The notes below the pieces were generated by a model. That model saw only the letters and a program-made list of their open reading frames with translations, ran no database searches and was not told where the DNA came from. Made by a program: the position numbers and the translations under genes. From JAJRXC01 sp047639555 (GTDB lineage Bacteria > Actinomycetota > Acidimicrobiia > Acidimicrobiales > Aldehydirespiratoraceae): a DNA stretch of 64,000 nt. The DNA is taken from NCBI GenBank assembly GCA_047639555.1, contig JBLIOE010000002.1, positions 62,001 through 126,000 of the forward strand. The letters run 5' to 3'. This document shows, one piece after another, positions 1-8,262 of the stretch; position 1 is the stretch's first letter; each line of letters begins with the position of its first letter.

Positions 1-633
1 GATAACGGGCTCGGTGCCGACGAGCGACACGAATGTGGCGTAGCTCGCGGCGGACGCCAGCAGAGAGGGGAGAAGAGCCTGGGGAGTGACATCGTCTCGA
101 TACGGCGCCTCCATCGCAAAGATGACACCTGTGGCGGGCGCCTTGAACACCGCGGCAACTCCGGCCGCGGCACCCGCGGTGAGGAGCAGGCGGGCTTGGT
201 CGCGTCGAATTACGCCACCGGTCTTCTCCTGAATCCAGAGACCCAACGAGGATCCGGCATAGATCGAGGGGCCCTCAAGGCCCACTGCTCCGCCCATGCC
301 GATCGTGGCGACGCCAGCCAAGAGCTTTCCGGGAAGTTCAATAATCGGGAGGCGCGGGGAACGGTCATGGAATACGCGGATGTACTCGTCCGACGTTGCT
401 CCGGTGGTGCCCCGGCCCAGGAAACGCAGGATGAGGTGGGCTGCCAGTACGCCGGCGATCGGCGCAATCATCAGCACTCCGAGCGGCTGCTTTAGTAACC
501 ATTCGAACAAAACCGGCTGCGTGAGCGCTTCAAACATCGCCACAACGACCGCGACAACGACACCGGTAGCGACCGAGGCAACTAGGAGTCGGAGATCATT
601 GCCGCCGATCGCGGCGACGAGATACTTCTTCAC
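1..633 (-). CDS. ClC-family chloride channel/antiporter (C-terminal part outside window)
   Basis: An anion channel or H+/Cl- exchanger of the inner membrane. The frame is open from a GTG at 633 to the window edge, giving 211 residues. Two ClC signatures are readable: GGAVGLEGPS near residues 114-123 (the GxEGP selectivity-filter loop) and GVAAVFKAPATGVIFAME near 158-175, matching the conserved GIAAAFNAPIAGVLFAxE block. Hydrophobic helices lie at about 20-35 and 70-90. The GTG is preceded by GGAAGAG about 6 nt upstream, which supports the start. Upstream, 634-728 separates it from the next minus-strand gene. Family assignment is firm; the transported ion and the channel-versus-exchanger question cannot be settled from this fragment. 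Confidence 0.9.
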   Translation of the reverse strand, partial: MKKYLVAAIGGNDLRLLVASVATGVVVAVVVAMFEALTQPVLFEWLLKQPLGVLMIAPIAGVLAAHLILRFLGRGTTGATSDEYIRVFHDRSPRLPIIELPGKLLAGVATIGMGGAVGLEGPSIYAGSSLGLWIQEKTGGVIRRDQARLLLTAGAAAGVAAVFKAPATGVIFAMEAPYRDDVTPQALLPSLLASAASYATFVSLVGTEPVI

Positions 634-728
634 GCTGTCTCTTCCTACACCCGTCTCGCTCGTTCGCGGCCGATAGAACCCACAAGTTCGGGTTCGACGG
701 CGTCTGCCGCGCTCCTGAGATGGGCGAG

Positions 729-1736
729 TCAGTTTCGGCGAGCAGCCCGGACGGCTGCGTCGACAGCTCCCGCTATGTCGCCGACGTTCGTGATCGCCAC
801 GGTCTCTCGGCCATGGGATCGGGCCTGTAGCTCTCCCGCAGCGATGTCAGGATCGCGCTCCTTCAGCCGCTCGGGTACGTCCACCAAGACGTTGCCGATG
901 ACGATGCCGTGGAGACGGCTGCGATCGCCACGGCGACGGGGATGGATGTACTCGACCGGTCCGGCGAAGAGCGATCCACCTTCCGTTCGAAGCGCAGGCA
1001 CCCGCATTCCGCGATGCTCAAGCTCCTCGATTACGCCGACCAGCACACCGTGTTGAACGCGGGTGCGGCGGTCGCAGTAGGGCGCCAGCTCATCCAGCGA
1101 GAGCGGCTCGTTCGCGCGCTCCAGCATCGCAAGCGCGGGCCGGTAGGCCTTGGCGGTTTTGCCGCTACGGGTGCGCTTGATCGCACGCGGAGAGGGCCGC
1201 TTCACCTCGATCGCTTCTAGCGATCGATGGTCGAGATAGCGACGAGCGAGCTTGGCATTGGTACGGGCTCGCCGGAGTCCCTCGTCTTGGTACGCATCTT
1301 CGCCGACGGACTCGACGCTCGCCCCGGCGACGGCAACGGCGCTGAGCGCGCCAACCAACACCTGGTTCTCTTGAATGTCATAGGCCCGTCGGGTGGACGA
1401 ACAGACAAACACGTCCTTGCTGCCGAGACTCGAGGCTTGCGCGGCGATGGTCTCCGACCACTGCACAGGACCGCGAAGTTCACCCACACAACGTTCGTTG
1501 TTGTTGCCTACCGCTGTCTTCAAGGTTCGCAGCGTGCGGGGCATGCCAGCGAGCAGGGCCTCGGCTTCGTCACATGTCGCCAGAAGCACGCCGATAAGTT
1601 GCTCCACCACTTCAGGCGAGAGCCCGAGCAGCGCATCGACGGTGGTCCCGGTGTCGAACGGTCGAGCGAGACGATTCCAGAGCTCAGCGGTCGCATCAAT
1701 CGACGCGTCAAACGGATCGAGACGGGGAAGGCTCAC
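729..1736 (-). CDS. McrC/DUF2357-like partner of the McrB-like ATPase
   Basis: 335 residues. The N-terminal third resembles the DUF2357 region of McrC-like proteins: an RGPVQW block (residues 88-93), then about 28 residues later AYDIQEN (118-124), equivalent to the conserved dTPENrlL segment. The C-terminal half is basic and shows no PD-(D/E)xK nuclease motif that I can recognise. The GTG start overlaps the stop of the McrB-like gene by 4 nt (GTGA), so the two are translationally coupled and probably form a complex. The family's usual job is to dock on the AAA+ ring and direct it to DNA. Here the effector activity is unknown. It could be a nuclease-less or diverged restriction subunit. Confidence 0.6.
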   Translation of the reverse strand: MSLPRLDPFDASIDATAELWNRLARPFDTGTTVDALLGLSPEVVEQLIGVLLATCDEAEALLAGMPRTLRTLKTAVGNNNERCVGELRGPVQWSETIAAQASSLGSKDVFVCSSTRRAYDIQENQVLVGALSAVAVAGASVESVGEDAYQDEGLRRARTNAKLARRYLDHRSLEAIEVKRPSPRAIKRTRSGKTAKAYRPALAMLERANEPLSLDELAPYCDRRTRVQHGVLVGVIEELEHRGMRVPALRTEGGSLFAGPVEYIHPRRRGDRSRLHGIVIGNVLVDVPERLKERDPDIAAGELQARSHGRETVAITNVGDIAGAVDAAVRAARRN

Positions 1737-2668
1737 ACTACGAGCTCAACACCGAGGACATCGCTGATCGTGCGCTGGGCCTCGAGCTGTTCTGGTGGGT
1801 CCAGGTGTTCGGCCACGGTGCGGTAGAGCATCATCGCTCGGCGCTCTTCCATACCTTCGAACTGGGGCAAGAAGTAGGCGTAGAACACCTCGTAGATGAG
1901 GCGGGACTCTGTGATGCCATCGCGGGAGCGGCGGGCGGCGTACTTTGCCGCGTCGAGATAGACGGCGGGTCCGAGGTCGGTGAACGCTCGCAGGCCGAGG
2001 AGGCGCTGGACGATTTCACCCTTGCCCTGCAGCAGCTGGCGATACGCACTCTCCGGGGGTGTGCCCACTTCGATAAAGGCGAAACGTCGCATGAGTGCGT
2101 AGGACATCTCGAAGAGGAGGTTCTTGTCGAACACGTTCATGGTGGCGATAATCCGCCAGTTGGCCGAGACCCGAATCACCTCCGTGTCCTCTGGAGCCTC
2201 CACACCGGCGGGCACGAGCGACAGCGGGTACGGCTGACCCTTTCGCTTGAACGGCAGTACAACGGCCGACCCAGACAGCACGGTGAACAGCGGGCCGAAC
2301 GCTCGGTCGAAGTTCGACCGATTCAGCTCATCAATCACGAGCCAACGGCCGGACTCAATGGCTTCGGTGAAGAGGCCCGGCCGAAAGATCAGCCCATCGG
2401 CCGTCGGCTGCAAGCCACCAATCGTCTCGAACGTCGTCCACTCAGACGTGGCCGTGGTCGGCAGATAACCGGTGCAGAACATCGCCTGCCGAGCAACCTC
2501 AGACGCAAGATAGGCGAGCGTGGTCTTGCCGGTCCCCGGGGGACCCGTCAGGATCACGTGTTTGCCTGAATCGATTGCAGCAACAAGCTGGTCGATCACA
2601 TAGGCGGGGAAGATCATCCCCGCTTTTTCCGCGGCGGCGTTCAGGTCATCGCTCGTAAAGGCAGTCAC
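1733..2668 (-). CDS. McrB-like AAA+ ATPase
   Basis: 311 residues with one AAA+ domain. The Walker A motif GPPGTGKT is at residues 42-49 and the Walker B with McrB-type extension, DELNRSNF, at 113-120. A sensor segment MNVFD at 177-181 matches the MNxxD signature of McrB-type NTPases, and ALMRRF follows near 191-196. Length fits a minimal NTPase module without the N-terminal DNA-binding domain of classical McrB. The GTG start at 2668 has AAAGGAT about 6 nt upstream. The gene directly downstream (729-1736) overlaps by 4 nt. McrB proteins hydrolyse GTP to drive a nuclease partner; whether this one uses GTP or ATP is not decidable here. A MoxR-type chaperone is the alternative. Confidence 0.8.
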   Translation of the reverse strand: MTAFTSDDLNAAAEKAGMIFPAYVIDQLVAAIDSGKHVILTGPPGTGKTTLAYLASEVARQAMFCTGYLPTTATSEWTTFETIGGLQPTADGLIFRPGLFTEAIESGRWLVIDELNRSNFDRAFGPLFTVLSGSAVVLPFKRKGQPYPLSLVPAGVEAPEDTEVIRVSANWRIIATMNVFDKNLLFEMSYALMRRFAFIEVGTPPESAYRQLLQGKGEIVQRLLGLRAFTDLGPAVYLDAAKYAARRSRDGITESRLIYEVFYAYFLPQFEGMEERRAMMLYRTVAEHLDPPEQLEAQRTISDVLGVELVV

Positions 2669-2705
2669 GACGATCCTTTCGGCCGTATGCCGGCCGACCT
2701 GAGCG

Positions 2706-3464
2706 TCAGGTCAGTGGATTCTCATCTCGGCGTCGCACCTGCGGGTGCGGCAAGAAGACTGGAGCTTCGGGATGAGTGGCCTCGCGATGGACGACATAGT
2801 CGACCAGCTTCTCGTACTGGCCTTGGCCGACGAGCTCCACGATCTCTTCGCGCAGGGTTCGCCAAACCGGAAACTCTTCGGAAAACGCCAACGGATCGTC
2901 GGTGCACCACCAGGCGAATTCTGCGCCACCCTCGCCCCAGTCGCGGCGCTTCCACTCACGGAGCATGTAGGTGGTGTGATCGTTGTCGTCGGTCCACTCG
3001 TCGAAGCGCAGCGGCAGTTGCCAGCACACCTGCGGCTTCCAATCGAGCGGACGTTCGTCACGAGCGACTGCCGCTTGATGAAACGCGCAGCCCGCGCCCT
3101 TTTCGAAGCCGGGCCGATTCAGGAAGATGCAGGCATCGTCGACGGTTTGGGTGACCCACTCGCCGTCGTCGTTCTTGTGGATTGGCCCACCCATCTCGGT
3201 GGCTCGATCTCGCAGCTCCCACTCGTCGGGTCCGAGTTGCTCAATACGGGCCATCGTGGATTTGCGGTCGTCATCATCGAGGAAGTGGGCGCCATAGGTA
3301 CAACAGCCGTGTTCGTACTCGGGAGCGAGCTCCGTGAACACGCCCTGGCAGCCCCGGCCGTAGATGCAGCCGTACTTGCTCGTCAAGAATGTGACGTCGA
3401 ACTGCCAGCTGTTGCCGTCGTCATCAGAGAAGGTGACCCACTCGTGCAGTTCAGCTGCGTCCAT
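2706..3464 (-). CDS. Cysteine-rich hypothetical protein
   Basis: 252 residues from the ATG at 3464; a longer frame reaches 3695 but its extra N-terminus is low-complexity shadow sequence over the divergent gene. Cysteines are clustered as CIYGRGC, HGCC, DACIF and GAGC between residues 30 and 120, suggesting a zinc or iron-sulfur site like that of the broad YkgJ/DUF3109-type cysteine proteins, though I cannot assign the family. Many Trp and acidic residues lie in the C-terminal half. It lies 37 nt upstream of the McrB-like gene on the same strand and could be co-transcribed. Function unknown. Confidence 0.65.
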   Translation of the reverse strand: MDAAELHEWVTFSDDDGNSWQFDVTFLTSKYGCIYGRGCQGVFTELAPEYEHGCCTYGAHFLDDDDRKSTMARIEQLGPDEWELRDRATEMGGPIHKNDDGEWVTQTVDDACIFLNRPGFEKGAGCAFHQAAVARDERPLDWKPQVCWQLPLRFDEWTDDNDHTTYMLREWKRRDWGEGGAEFAWWCTDDPLAFSEEFPVWRTLREEIVELVGQGQYEKLVDYVVHREATHPEAPVFLPHPQVRRRDENPLT

Positions 3465-3507
3465 GCTGGCGACCGTAGCCCCTTCCAGAACGGATACGGT
3501 CTCTGAT

Positions 3508-3714
3508 GTGGCAGGAGAATTTGAGGAAATCCGGGGCCGGCTCGAAGTGATTGCCGAGGATCTCGCCGATCTCGCGATCATGCGGCTACAGGAGTCGATT
3601 GATGCGGGTGGGAAGGAACTCCCGGTCGACGAAAAACGTCTGACTCGGGCGAGGCGGGCCGTCGAGAAGGCAATGCACCTCCTCGACGAACCCAACCGCG
3701 ACCCGTTCGACTGA
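3508..3714 (+). CDS. Small helical hypothetical protein
   Basis: A 68-residue frame from GTG at 3508 (VAGEFEEIRGRLEV...), rich in Glu, Asp, Arg and Leu and predicted to be all helix. It runs divergently from the cysteine-rich gene and convergently toward the LOG gene, ending 2 nt before it. The longer in-frame extension to 3364 overlaps the opposite gene and has no coding character, so GTG 3508 is preferred. No family recognised. Confidence 0.55.
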   Translation: MAGEFEEIRGRLEVIAEDLADLAIMRLQESIDAGGKELPVDEKRLTRARRAVEKAMHLLDEPNRDPFD

Positions 3715-3716
3715 TC

Positions 3717-4757
3717 TCAGCTGGCAAAGTCGTTGAGGGCGTCGATCATCTGGCGGAAGAGACCCCAGCTGCGCCGATCGAATCGAAGCGCGATCCGATG
3801 GAGATCGACATGATCGTTGTCGCGCCGTTCGGCATCGGTCACCTCGATCCGCTCGATCTCGCCCTTCTCCACAAAGCCACCAAAGCGCGCGTTGAGATCG
3901 GCCAGTTCGCCATCGCCAACCTCACGATGAAGTCGGACCACTAGGCGAGAGCCCACAAATCGCCGCGAGTGGTAGGTGCGATGGAAGCGACACACCTCTT
4001 CAACGGCGGCATCGACTGAATCCGTCACCATCACGAGCGACAGGTCGTCGGCCGAGATGAGCCCACCGTCGCGGAGCTCAACCTCAACAAATTCCTTCCA
4101 ACGGGTCCAGTAGGTGCCACCGGGCGGGTCCAGAAGGACGATCGGTGCCGGAACCGACTTCCCGGTTTGGATGAGCGTCAAGAGCTCGAATGCTTCGTCC
4201 ATAGTGCCGAAGCCGCCCGGGAGCATCACATAGGCGTGGGACTCCTTCATGAACATCACCTTGCGAGTGAAGAAGTACTTGAAGTTGATCAGCTTGGGAT
4301 CATCGGCGATGACCGGGTTGGCGTCGCCTTCGAACGGCAGCACGATGTTGACGCCGAAACTATTTTCGGCCCCTGCACCTTCGTGGCCGGCCTCCATAAT
4401 TCCGGGCCCGGCGCCGGTGATGACCATCCAGTCCCGGGCTGCGATTGCCGCGGCAAAGTCGTGGGCGCAGGTGTAGGCGGGATCGCCGGCCTTTGTGCGC
4501 GCGCTGCCGAACACTGTGCACTTCAGAATCCCTGCGTACGGAGCAAAGACGCCGAAAGAATAACGAAACTCCTTCAGGGCCAACGAAACCATCTTCAGGT
4601 CGCCGCGATCAACATTCTCGCGAGAGAGCCGCATCGACGAAACAATGAGTTCGAAGATGAACTCGCGCTCGTCCGGTTCGACGGATTCGACCAGCGCCAA
4701 AATTTCGGCGTCGAGCTGCTCGTCGCCAGTGCGGTAATTGGAGGGGAAGTCAGACAC
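3717..4757 (-). CDS. LOG-family (TIGR00730-like) nucleotide phosphoribohydrolase
   Basis: 346 residues. The Rossmann-type lysine-decarboxylase-like domain carries ITGAGPGIMEAGHEGA (113-128) and the diagnostic PGGFGTMDE (180-188) that binds and cleaves nucleoside 5'-monophosphates; family members release free base and ribose 5-phosphate. About 75 N-terminal and 110 C-terminal residues flank the core, as in the long actinobacterial subgroup. Start GTG 4757 is preferred over ATG 4823 because TATCTT lies exactly 6 nt upstream of it (4764-4769), a leaderless promoter arrangement, and because the protein then begins SDFPSNYRTGD. The true substrate is not shown by sequence; cytosolic. Confidence 0.88.
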   Translation of the reverse strand: MSDFPSNYRTGDEQLDAEILALVESVEPDEREFIFELIVSSMRLSRENVDRGDLKMVSLALKEFRYSFGVFAPYAGILKCTVFGSARTKAGDPAYTCAHDFAAAIAARDWMVITGAGPGIMEAGHEGAGAENSFGVNIVLPFEGDANPVIADDPKLINFKYFFTRKVMFMKESHAYVMLPGGFGTMDEAFELLTLIQTGKSVPAPIVLLDPPGGTYWTRWKEFVEVELRDGGLISADDLSLVMVTDSVDAAVEEVCRFHRTYHSRRFVGSRLVVRLHREVGDGELADLNARFGGFVEKGEIERIEVTDAERRDNDHVDLHRIALRFDRRSWGLFRQMIDALNDFAS

Positions 4758-4763
4758 CGCCAG

Positions 4764-4769
4764 AAGATA
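4764..4769 (-). promoter_or_regulatory. -10 element of a leaderless promoter for the LOG gene
   Basis: TATCTT on the minus strand, 6 nt before GTG 4757. Transcription would begin at or next to the start codon. No convincing -35 element and no Shine-Dalgarno sequence are present. Confidence 0.45.
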
Positions 4770-4896
4770 GCGTCCCCCGCCGCCTACTCTGGGCACATGG
4801 AAACCTCGGTCCCTGTGCGTCACTCGACTCTCACTCGGATGCGTCTGCGGCTTAGCCGCGTCCTACGGGTCGGCCATGGTCCACAAGAGGCACGCT

Positions 4897-4917
4897 CGCT
4901 CTCGAAGATCGAGAGCG
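4897..4917. repeat. Perfect inverted repeat (9-bp stem, 3-nt loop)
   Basis: CGCTCTCGA-AGA-TCGAGAGCG between the divergent LOG gene and the DUF3052-like remnant. It lacks a T-run on either side, so it may be a weak terminator for the minus-strand remnant or a leftover protein-binding site. The surrounding 4758-4984 holds no gene I can support. Confidence 0.4.
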
Positions 4918-4984
4918 ATTCCCAGGCTGAGGTCAGGGCTTCACAAAAGGGTTGGATGTAACACCGATCAGCTCCCGCGCAGCT

Positions 4985-5083
4985 CTATGAGCACCACGGC
5001 GGATCAACGAGCGCGACAGCATGGCCCTCCTCTATTCCGAGCTTCTTCGGGAGCGGCGTTCCGGTATAACCGGCGGGTGCCAT
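4985..5083 (-). pseudogene. Truncated DUF3052-like gene remnant
   Basis: A 32-codon frame beginning MAPAGYTGTPLPKKLGIEEGH and then VALVDPPWCS before a stop. The opening GYxGTPLxKKLGI block is the conserved N-terminus of small DUF3052 proteins, which normally continue for about 100-150 residues. Nothing recognisable as the rest of the family follows on the minus strand. I read it as a gene whose 3' part was deleted. Confidence rests on one motif. Confidence 0.4.
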
Positions 5084-5125
5084 AGCGACAATCATCCCGC
5101 GCGGGCGAACGACTACCGTTAACTC

Positions 5126-5311
5126 ATGAGCAAACGCGACAAGTTGGCCATGAGAAAGCGCGACCACTTCATTCAATTCATGAAACGGGTCTTCCGGGTC
5201 GGGAAGGCCAATGATGGTCTCTTTGCCCGCAAGGCGAAGTCGTCAGCCGCAGCGGTCGCTCAGGCCCAGAGCGATATCGCAAGCAACCCGCGGGGAATGC
5301 AGGACCTCTAA
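5126..5311 (+). CDS. Small basic hypothetical protein
   Basis: 61 residues, very rich in Lys, Arg and Ala, with an amphipathic N-terminal helix (MSKRDKLAMRKRDHF...). A TACCGT element lies at 5114-5119, exactly 6 nt before ATG 5126. This leaderless promoter layout recurs at other genes of this window and is the main reason to accept it. It ends converging on fbiC with a 4-nt overlap. It could bind nucleic acid; no family recognised. Confidence 0.45.
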   Translation: MSKRDKLAMRKRDHFIQFMKRVFRVGKANDGLFARKAKSSAAAVAQAQSDIASNPRGMQDL

Positions 5312-7707
5312 GCCCCGGCCACTGGAATTGCCACACGGACGCGCCGCGTGGTCTCGAGCGGCAATGTGTCGAAGTCCGGACGTCCGTACAGCGTGGTGCG
5401 CTGCACGAGATTGCGGCCCAGCGGTTCGACCACCGCACGGAAGTCTTCCGCGGTCACGGCAGTGCCATGATCGGCGCCGGCGGCTCGCGAGATGTTCTCG
5501 TCGATCAGCGTGCCGCCAAGATCGTTGGCCCCCGATTGCAGGAGCTGAGCAATCGACCCGAAGCCGAGCTTCACCCACGAGCCCTGGATGTTGTCGATCC
5601 GGCCTCGGTAGGCAATACGAGCGACGGCGTGCATGAGGAGCACCTCACGCCAGGTTGGGCCACGGCGAGCCATCTTGCGGAGATATAGGGGCGACGCCAT
5701 GTGAACGAACGGGAGTCCGACGAACTCGGTGAACCCGCCCGTCTCTTCCTGGAGGGCGCGAGTGCGGAGGATGTGATGCACCCAATGCTCGGGGCGTTCC
5801 ATCGAGCCGAACATGATTGTGACGTTGGAGCCCAGGCCCACTGAGTGCGCCACTCGATGCGCTTCGAGCCATTCCTCGGTGTTGATCTTGTCGGGGCAGA
5901 GGGTTTCGCGAACCTCATCGACAAGAATCTCAGCCGCGGTTCCGGGAAGCGACTTCTGCCCGGCGTCGCGTAGACGAACCAGGTAGTCGGCAAGCGGCTC
6001 TTGGTTGCGTTTCGCACCTTCGGTGACCTCGAGGGCGGTGAACCCATGGATGTGGATGCCGGGAACGGCCTTGTGAACCGCTTTCGCGACATCGATGTAG
6101 TAATCGCCATCGAAATCAGGATGGATGCCGCCTTGCAGGCACACCTCGGTGGCACCCATGTGGGCGGCCTCGATTGTGCGGTCGGCAATATCGTCGAGTG
6201 TGAGCAGGTAGGGGGTGCCCCGCAGATTCAGCGACAAGGGACCCTTGGAGAAGCCACAGAATCGGCATTTGAACGTGCAGACGTTGGTGTAGTTGATGTT
6301 GCGGTTGGCAACCCAGGTGACATCGTCGCCGACGATGTCGCGTCGCAGTTCGTCGGCGACTTCGGCAACTGCGGCGACCTCGGGGCCCCGCGCTCCGAAA
6401 AGTGTGAGGATCTCGTCGAAACCAACGTCGACGCCATCACGAACACCCTGCAACACCTCGCCGACTGCGCCACCGGCGCTGGCCCGGCCGGGGACCAGAA
6501 CGGCGGGATCGCCGCCCGCGCCGACATACCACTGGGTCGACAACTGACCGACGAGGTCGAACTCGGCGCCATCGCCAACCTTGGCTTTTTCCATCGTGCG
6601 TTCGGGCCAAACGGAGCCGGCGTCGTCGCGAGCAAATCCCGCGCTGTCAGAACGGTCCATTACTGGGAAGTGCAACGCCTCGTCGATCCAGACATCGGGC
6701 TCGCAGGCGTAACGAGCGTGGACGGTAAGCCGCGGCGCGAGGGTGTGGCCGTGGGCTTCAGTGACCGCTTGCAAACGATCGAGATCGGGCCATGGGCGCT
6801 CGGGGTTTACGTGATCGGCCGTGACCGGAGAGACGCCGCCCCAGTCGCTCACACCAGCTTCGAGCAAATCGCCGAAGTCGTCGGAGAGGTTCGGCGGCGC
6901 CTGCACGTGGACCTCGGCCGGCAGGATTAGTCGAGCGAGGGCGATCGCTTCGAGATAGTCGTGGCGGGGGCAAGGCGGCGCGTTGTGCATCGCCGTGCCT
7001 TCCTTCGGCAGGAAGTTCTGGACGATCACTTCTTGCACGTGTCCGTGGCGGACGTGTGACGCCGCAATTGCCTCAAGGGCGGCCACGCGATCTTCGCGGT
7101 CTTCACCAATGCCGACCAGAATCCCGGTGGTGTACGGAATGTGTTGTTCACCCGCCCACTCGAGCGTGTCGAGACGGCGTTGCGGCACCTTGTCGGGCGC
7201 GCCGCGGTGACAATCGAGATCCTCGCGCAGCGACTCGATCATCATTCCCTGGCTCGGCGAGACCTTACGAAGGGCCGCAAGTTCGTCGGCAAACATCGCA
7301 CCCGTATTGGCGTGGGGGAGAAGGCCAGTCTCGTCGAGCACCAGCTGGGCCATGGCAATGACGTAGTCGACAGTGGTTTTGTAGCCGTGGCGTTGGAGCC
7401 AATCAGTGGCCACGGGATATCGCTTCTCCGGGCGCTCACCCAGGGTAAAGAGGGCCTCGTGACATCCCATATCCGCACCACGGCGAGCAATGTCGAGCAC
7501 CTCGTCGGGAGACAGGTACGGCGAGTCGAGACGAGCCGGCGGCTGTGCAAAGGTGCAGTAGCCGCACTTGTCTTGGCACAACATCGTGAGCGGGATGAAC
7601 ACCTTCGGCGAATAGGTGATGAACGTGCCGTAGGTGTCATCTCGTAGGGCCCGCGCTTGGGCCATGAGGTCGTCGAGCGAGAGGGCGAGCAGATCAGGTC
7701 GTGGCAT
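5308..7707 (-). CDS. fbiC: FbiC: fused 7,8-didemethyl-8-hydroxy-5-deazariboflavin (FO) synthase
   Basis: 799 residues with two radical-SAM halves. The N-terminal CofG half has CQDKCGYC (Cys44, 48, 51); the C-terminal CofH half has CTFKCRFC near residue 477. Together they join tyrosine and the flavin precursor amino-uracil to make FO, the deazaflavin core of coenzyme F420. Full-length fused enzymes are typical of Actinobacteria. ATG 7707 is preferred to upstream starts because the earlier frame is an out-of-frame reading of the HxlR gene, which this start overlaps by 14 nt. No other F420 gene is in the window. Cytosolic and oxygen-sensitive. Confidence 0.96.
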   Translation of the reverse strand: MPRPDLLALSLDDLMAQARALRDDTYGTFITYSPKVFIPLTMLCQDKCGYCTFAQPPARLDSPYLSPDEVLDIARRGADMGCHEALFTLGERPEKRYPVATDWLQRHGYKTTVDYVIAMAQLVLDETGLLPHANTGAMFADELAALRKVSPSQGMMIESLREDLDCHRGAPDKVPQRRLDTLEWAGEQHIPYTTGILVGIGEDREDRVAALEAIAASHVRHGHVQEVIVQNFLPKEGTAMHNAPPCPRHDYLEAIALARLILPAEVHVQAPPNLSDDFGDLLEAGVSDWGGVSPVTADHVNPERPWPDLDRLQAVTEAHGHTLAPRLTVHARYACEPDVWIDEALHFPVMDRSDSAGFARDDAGSVWPERTMEKAKVGDGAEFDLVGQLSTQWYVGAGGDPAVLVPGRASAGGAVGEVLQGVRDGVDVGFDEILTLFGARGPEVAAVAEVADELRRDIVGDDVTWVANRNINYTNVCTFKCRFCGFSKGPLSLNLRGTPYLLTLDDIADRTIEAAHMGATEVCLQGGIHPDFDGDYYIDVAKAVHKAVPGIHIHGFTALEVTEGAKRNQEPLADYLVRLRDAGQKSLPGTAAEILVDEVRETLCPDKINTEEWLEAHRVAHSVGLGSNVTIMFGSMERPEHWVHHILRTRALQEETGGFTEFVGLPFVHMASPLYLRKMARRGPTWREVLLMHAVARIAYRGRIDNIQGSWVKLGFGSIAQLLQSGANDLGGTLIDENISRAAGADHGTAVTAEDFRAVVEPLGRNLVQRTTLYGRPDFDTLPLETTRRVRVAIPVAGA

Positions 7708-8188
7708 TGGCCGCTTCCTTGAAGTGATGGCGACCCGGGCCGGGTCGCGACGAAATTTGGGTGGGGAGAACAGGCTCGTTGCATGTGGTGCACCACGGCT
7801 GGAGCTCCAGGCGCGTGTCGCACTCGTGATGGACGAGTTCGGTGGGGGCGTCGCCGTCGCCGCACCAGACGTCGCCCCAGCGCATGATTGCGACGAGGGC
7901 GGGGGAGAGGGCTCGGCCCTTCTCGGTGAGGCGGTACTCGTGGCGGATCGGGCGATCCTGATACGGCACCTTTTCGACGACTTCCGCTTCAACCAACGCG
8001 ACGAGGCGGTCGGTGAGCAGATTCTTGGCGATGCCGAGATCGTTCTGGATCTGGCTGAAACGGCGAACACCCCGAAACACGTCGCGCAGAATCAGCAGGG
8101 TCCAGCGGTCGCCGATGACATCGAGGGTGCGCTGAATCGAACAGTCAGCGCCGACGGGGCGCGAGGTTGATGGCGAGGCAGAGGGCAT
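7694..8188 (-). CDS. HxlR-family transcriptional regulator
   Basis: 164 residues. The winged-helix core is clear: CSIQRTLDVIGDRWTLLILRD, then FSQIQNDLGIAKNLLTDRL and a wing RHEYRLTEKGRAL, with the family's conserved N-terminal Cys (CSI). HxlR proteins often sense reactive electrophiles or redox state through that Cys. An unusual extension after residue 120 adds four Cys/His-rich positions (WCGDGD, HHECD, WCTTCNEPV), consistent with a small zinc ribbon. Its 3' end overlaps fbiC by 14 nt, so it probably controls itself and F420 core synthesis. Cytosolic. Confidence 0.9.
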   Translation of the reverse strand: MPSASPSTSRPVGADCSIQRTLDVIGDRWTLLILRDVFRGVRRFSQIQNDLGIAKNLLTDRLVALVEAEVVEKVPYQDRPIRHEYRLTEKGRALSPALVAIMRWGDVWCGDGDAPTELVHHECDTRLELQPWCTTCNEPVLPTQISSRPGPGRHHFKEAANATT

Positions 8189-8197
8189 GGCCTACAG

Positions 8198-8228
8198 ACT
8201 CTAGAGAGAGTCGGTTGCAAATTGCAAC
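8198..8228 (-). promoter_or_regulatory. Promoter and probable HxlR operator (GTTGCAA-A-TTGCAAC)
   Basis: A 15-nt dyad with 7-bp perfect arms lies at 8214-8228. On the minus strand TTGCAA (8222-8227) can serve as -35, with TAGAGT (8198-8203) as -10 and an 18-nt spacer. The dyad sits over the -35 element just upstream of the HxlR start at 8188, the usual position for an autorepressor site. Binding by this regulator is inferred. Confidence 0.55.
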
Positions 8229-8262
8229 TAACCCACAAGTCGGTCTGGGGAGAAGGCCTCGC

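Noticed and set aside
2706..3695. Longer start for the cysteine-rich protein
   Set aside because: The added 77 residues are Arg/Ser-rich shadow sequence over the divergent 3508-3714 gene.
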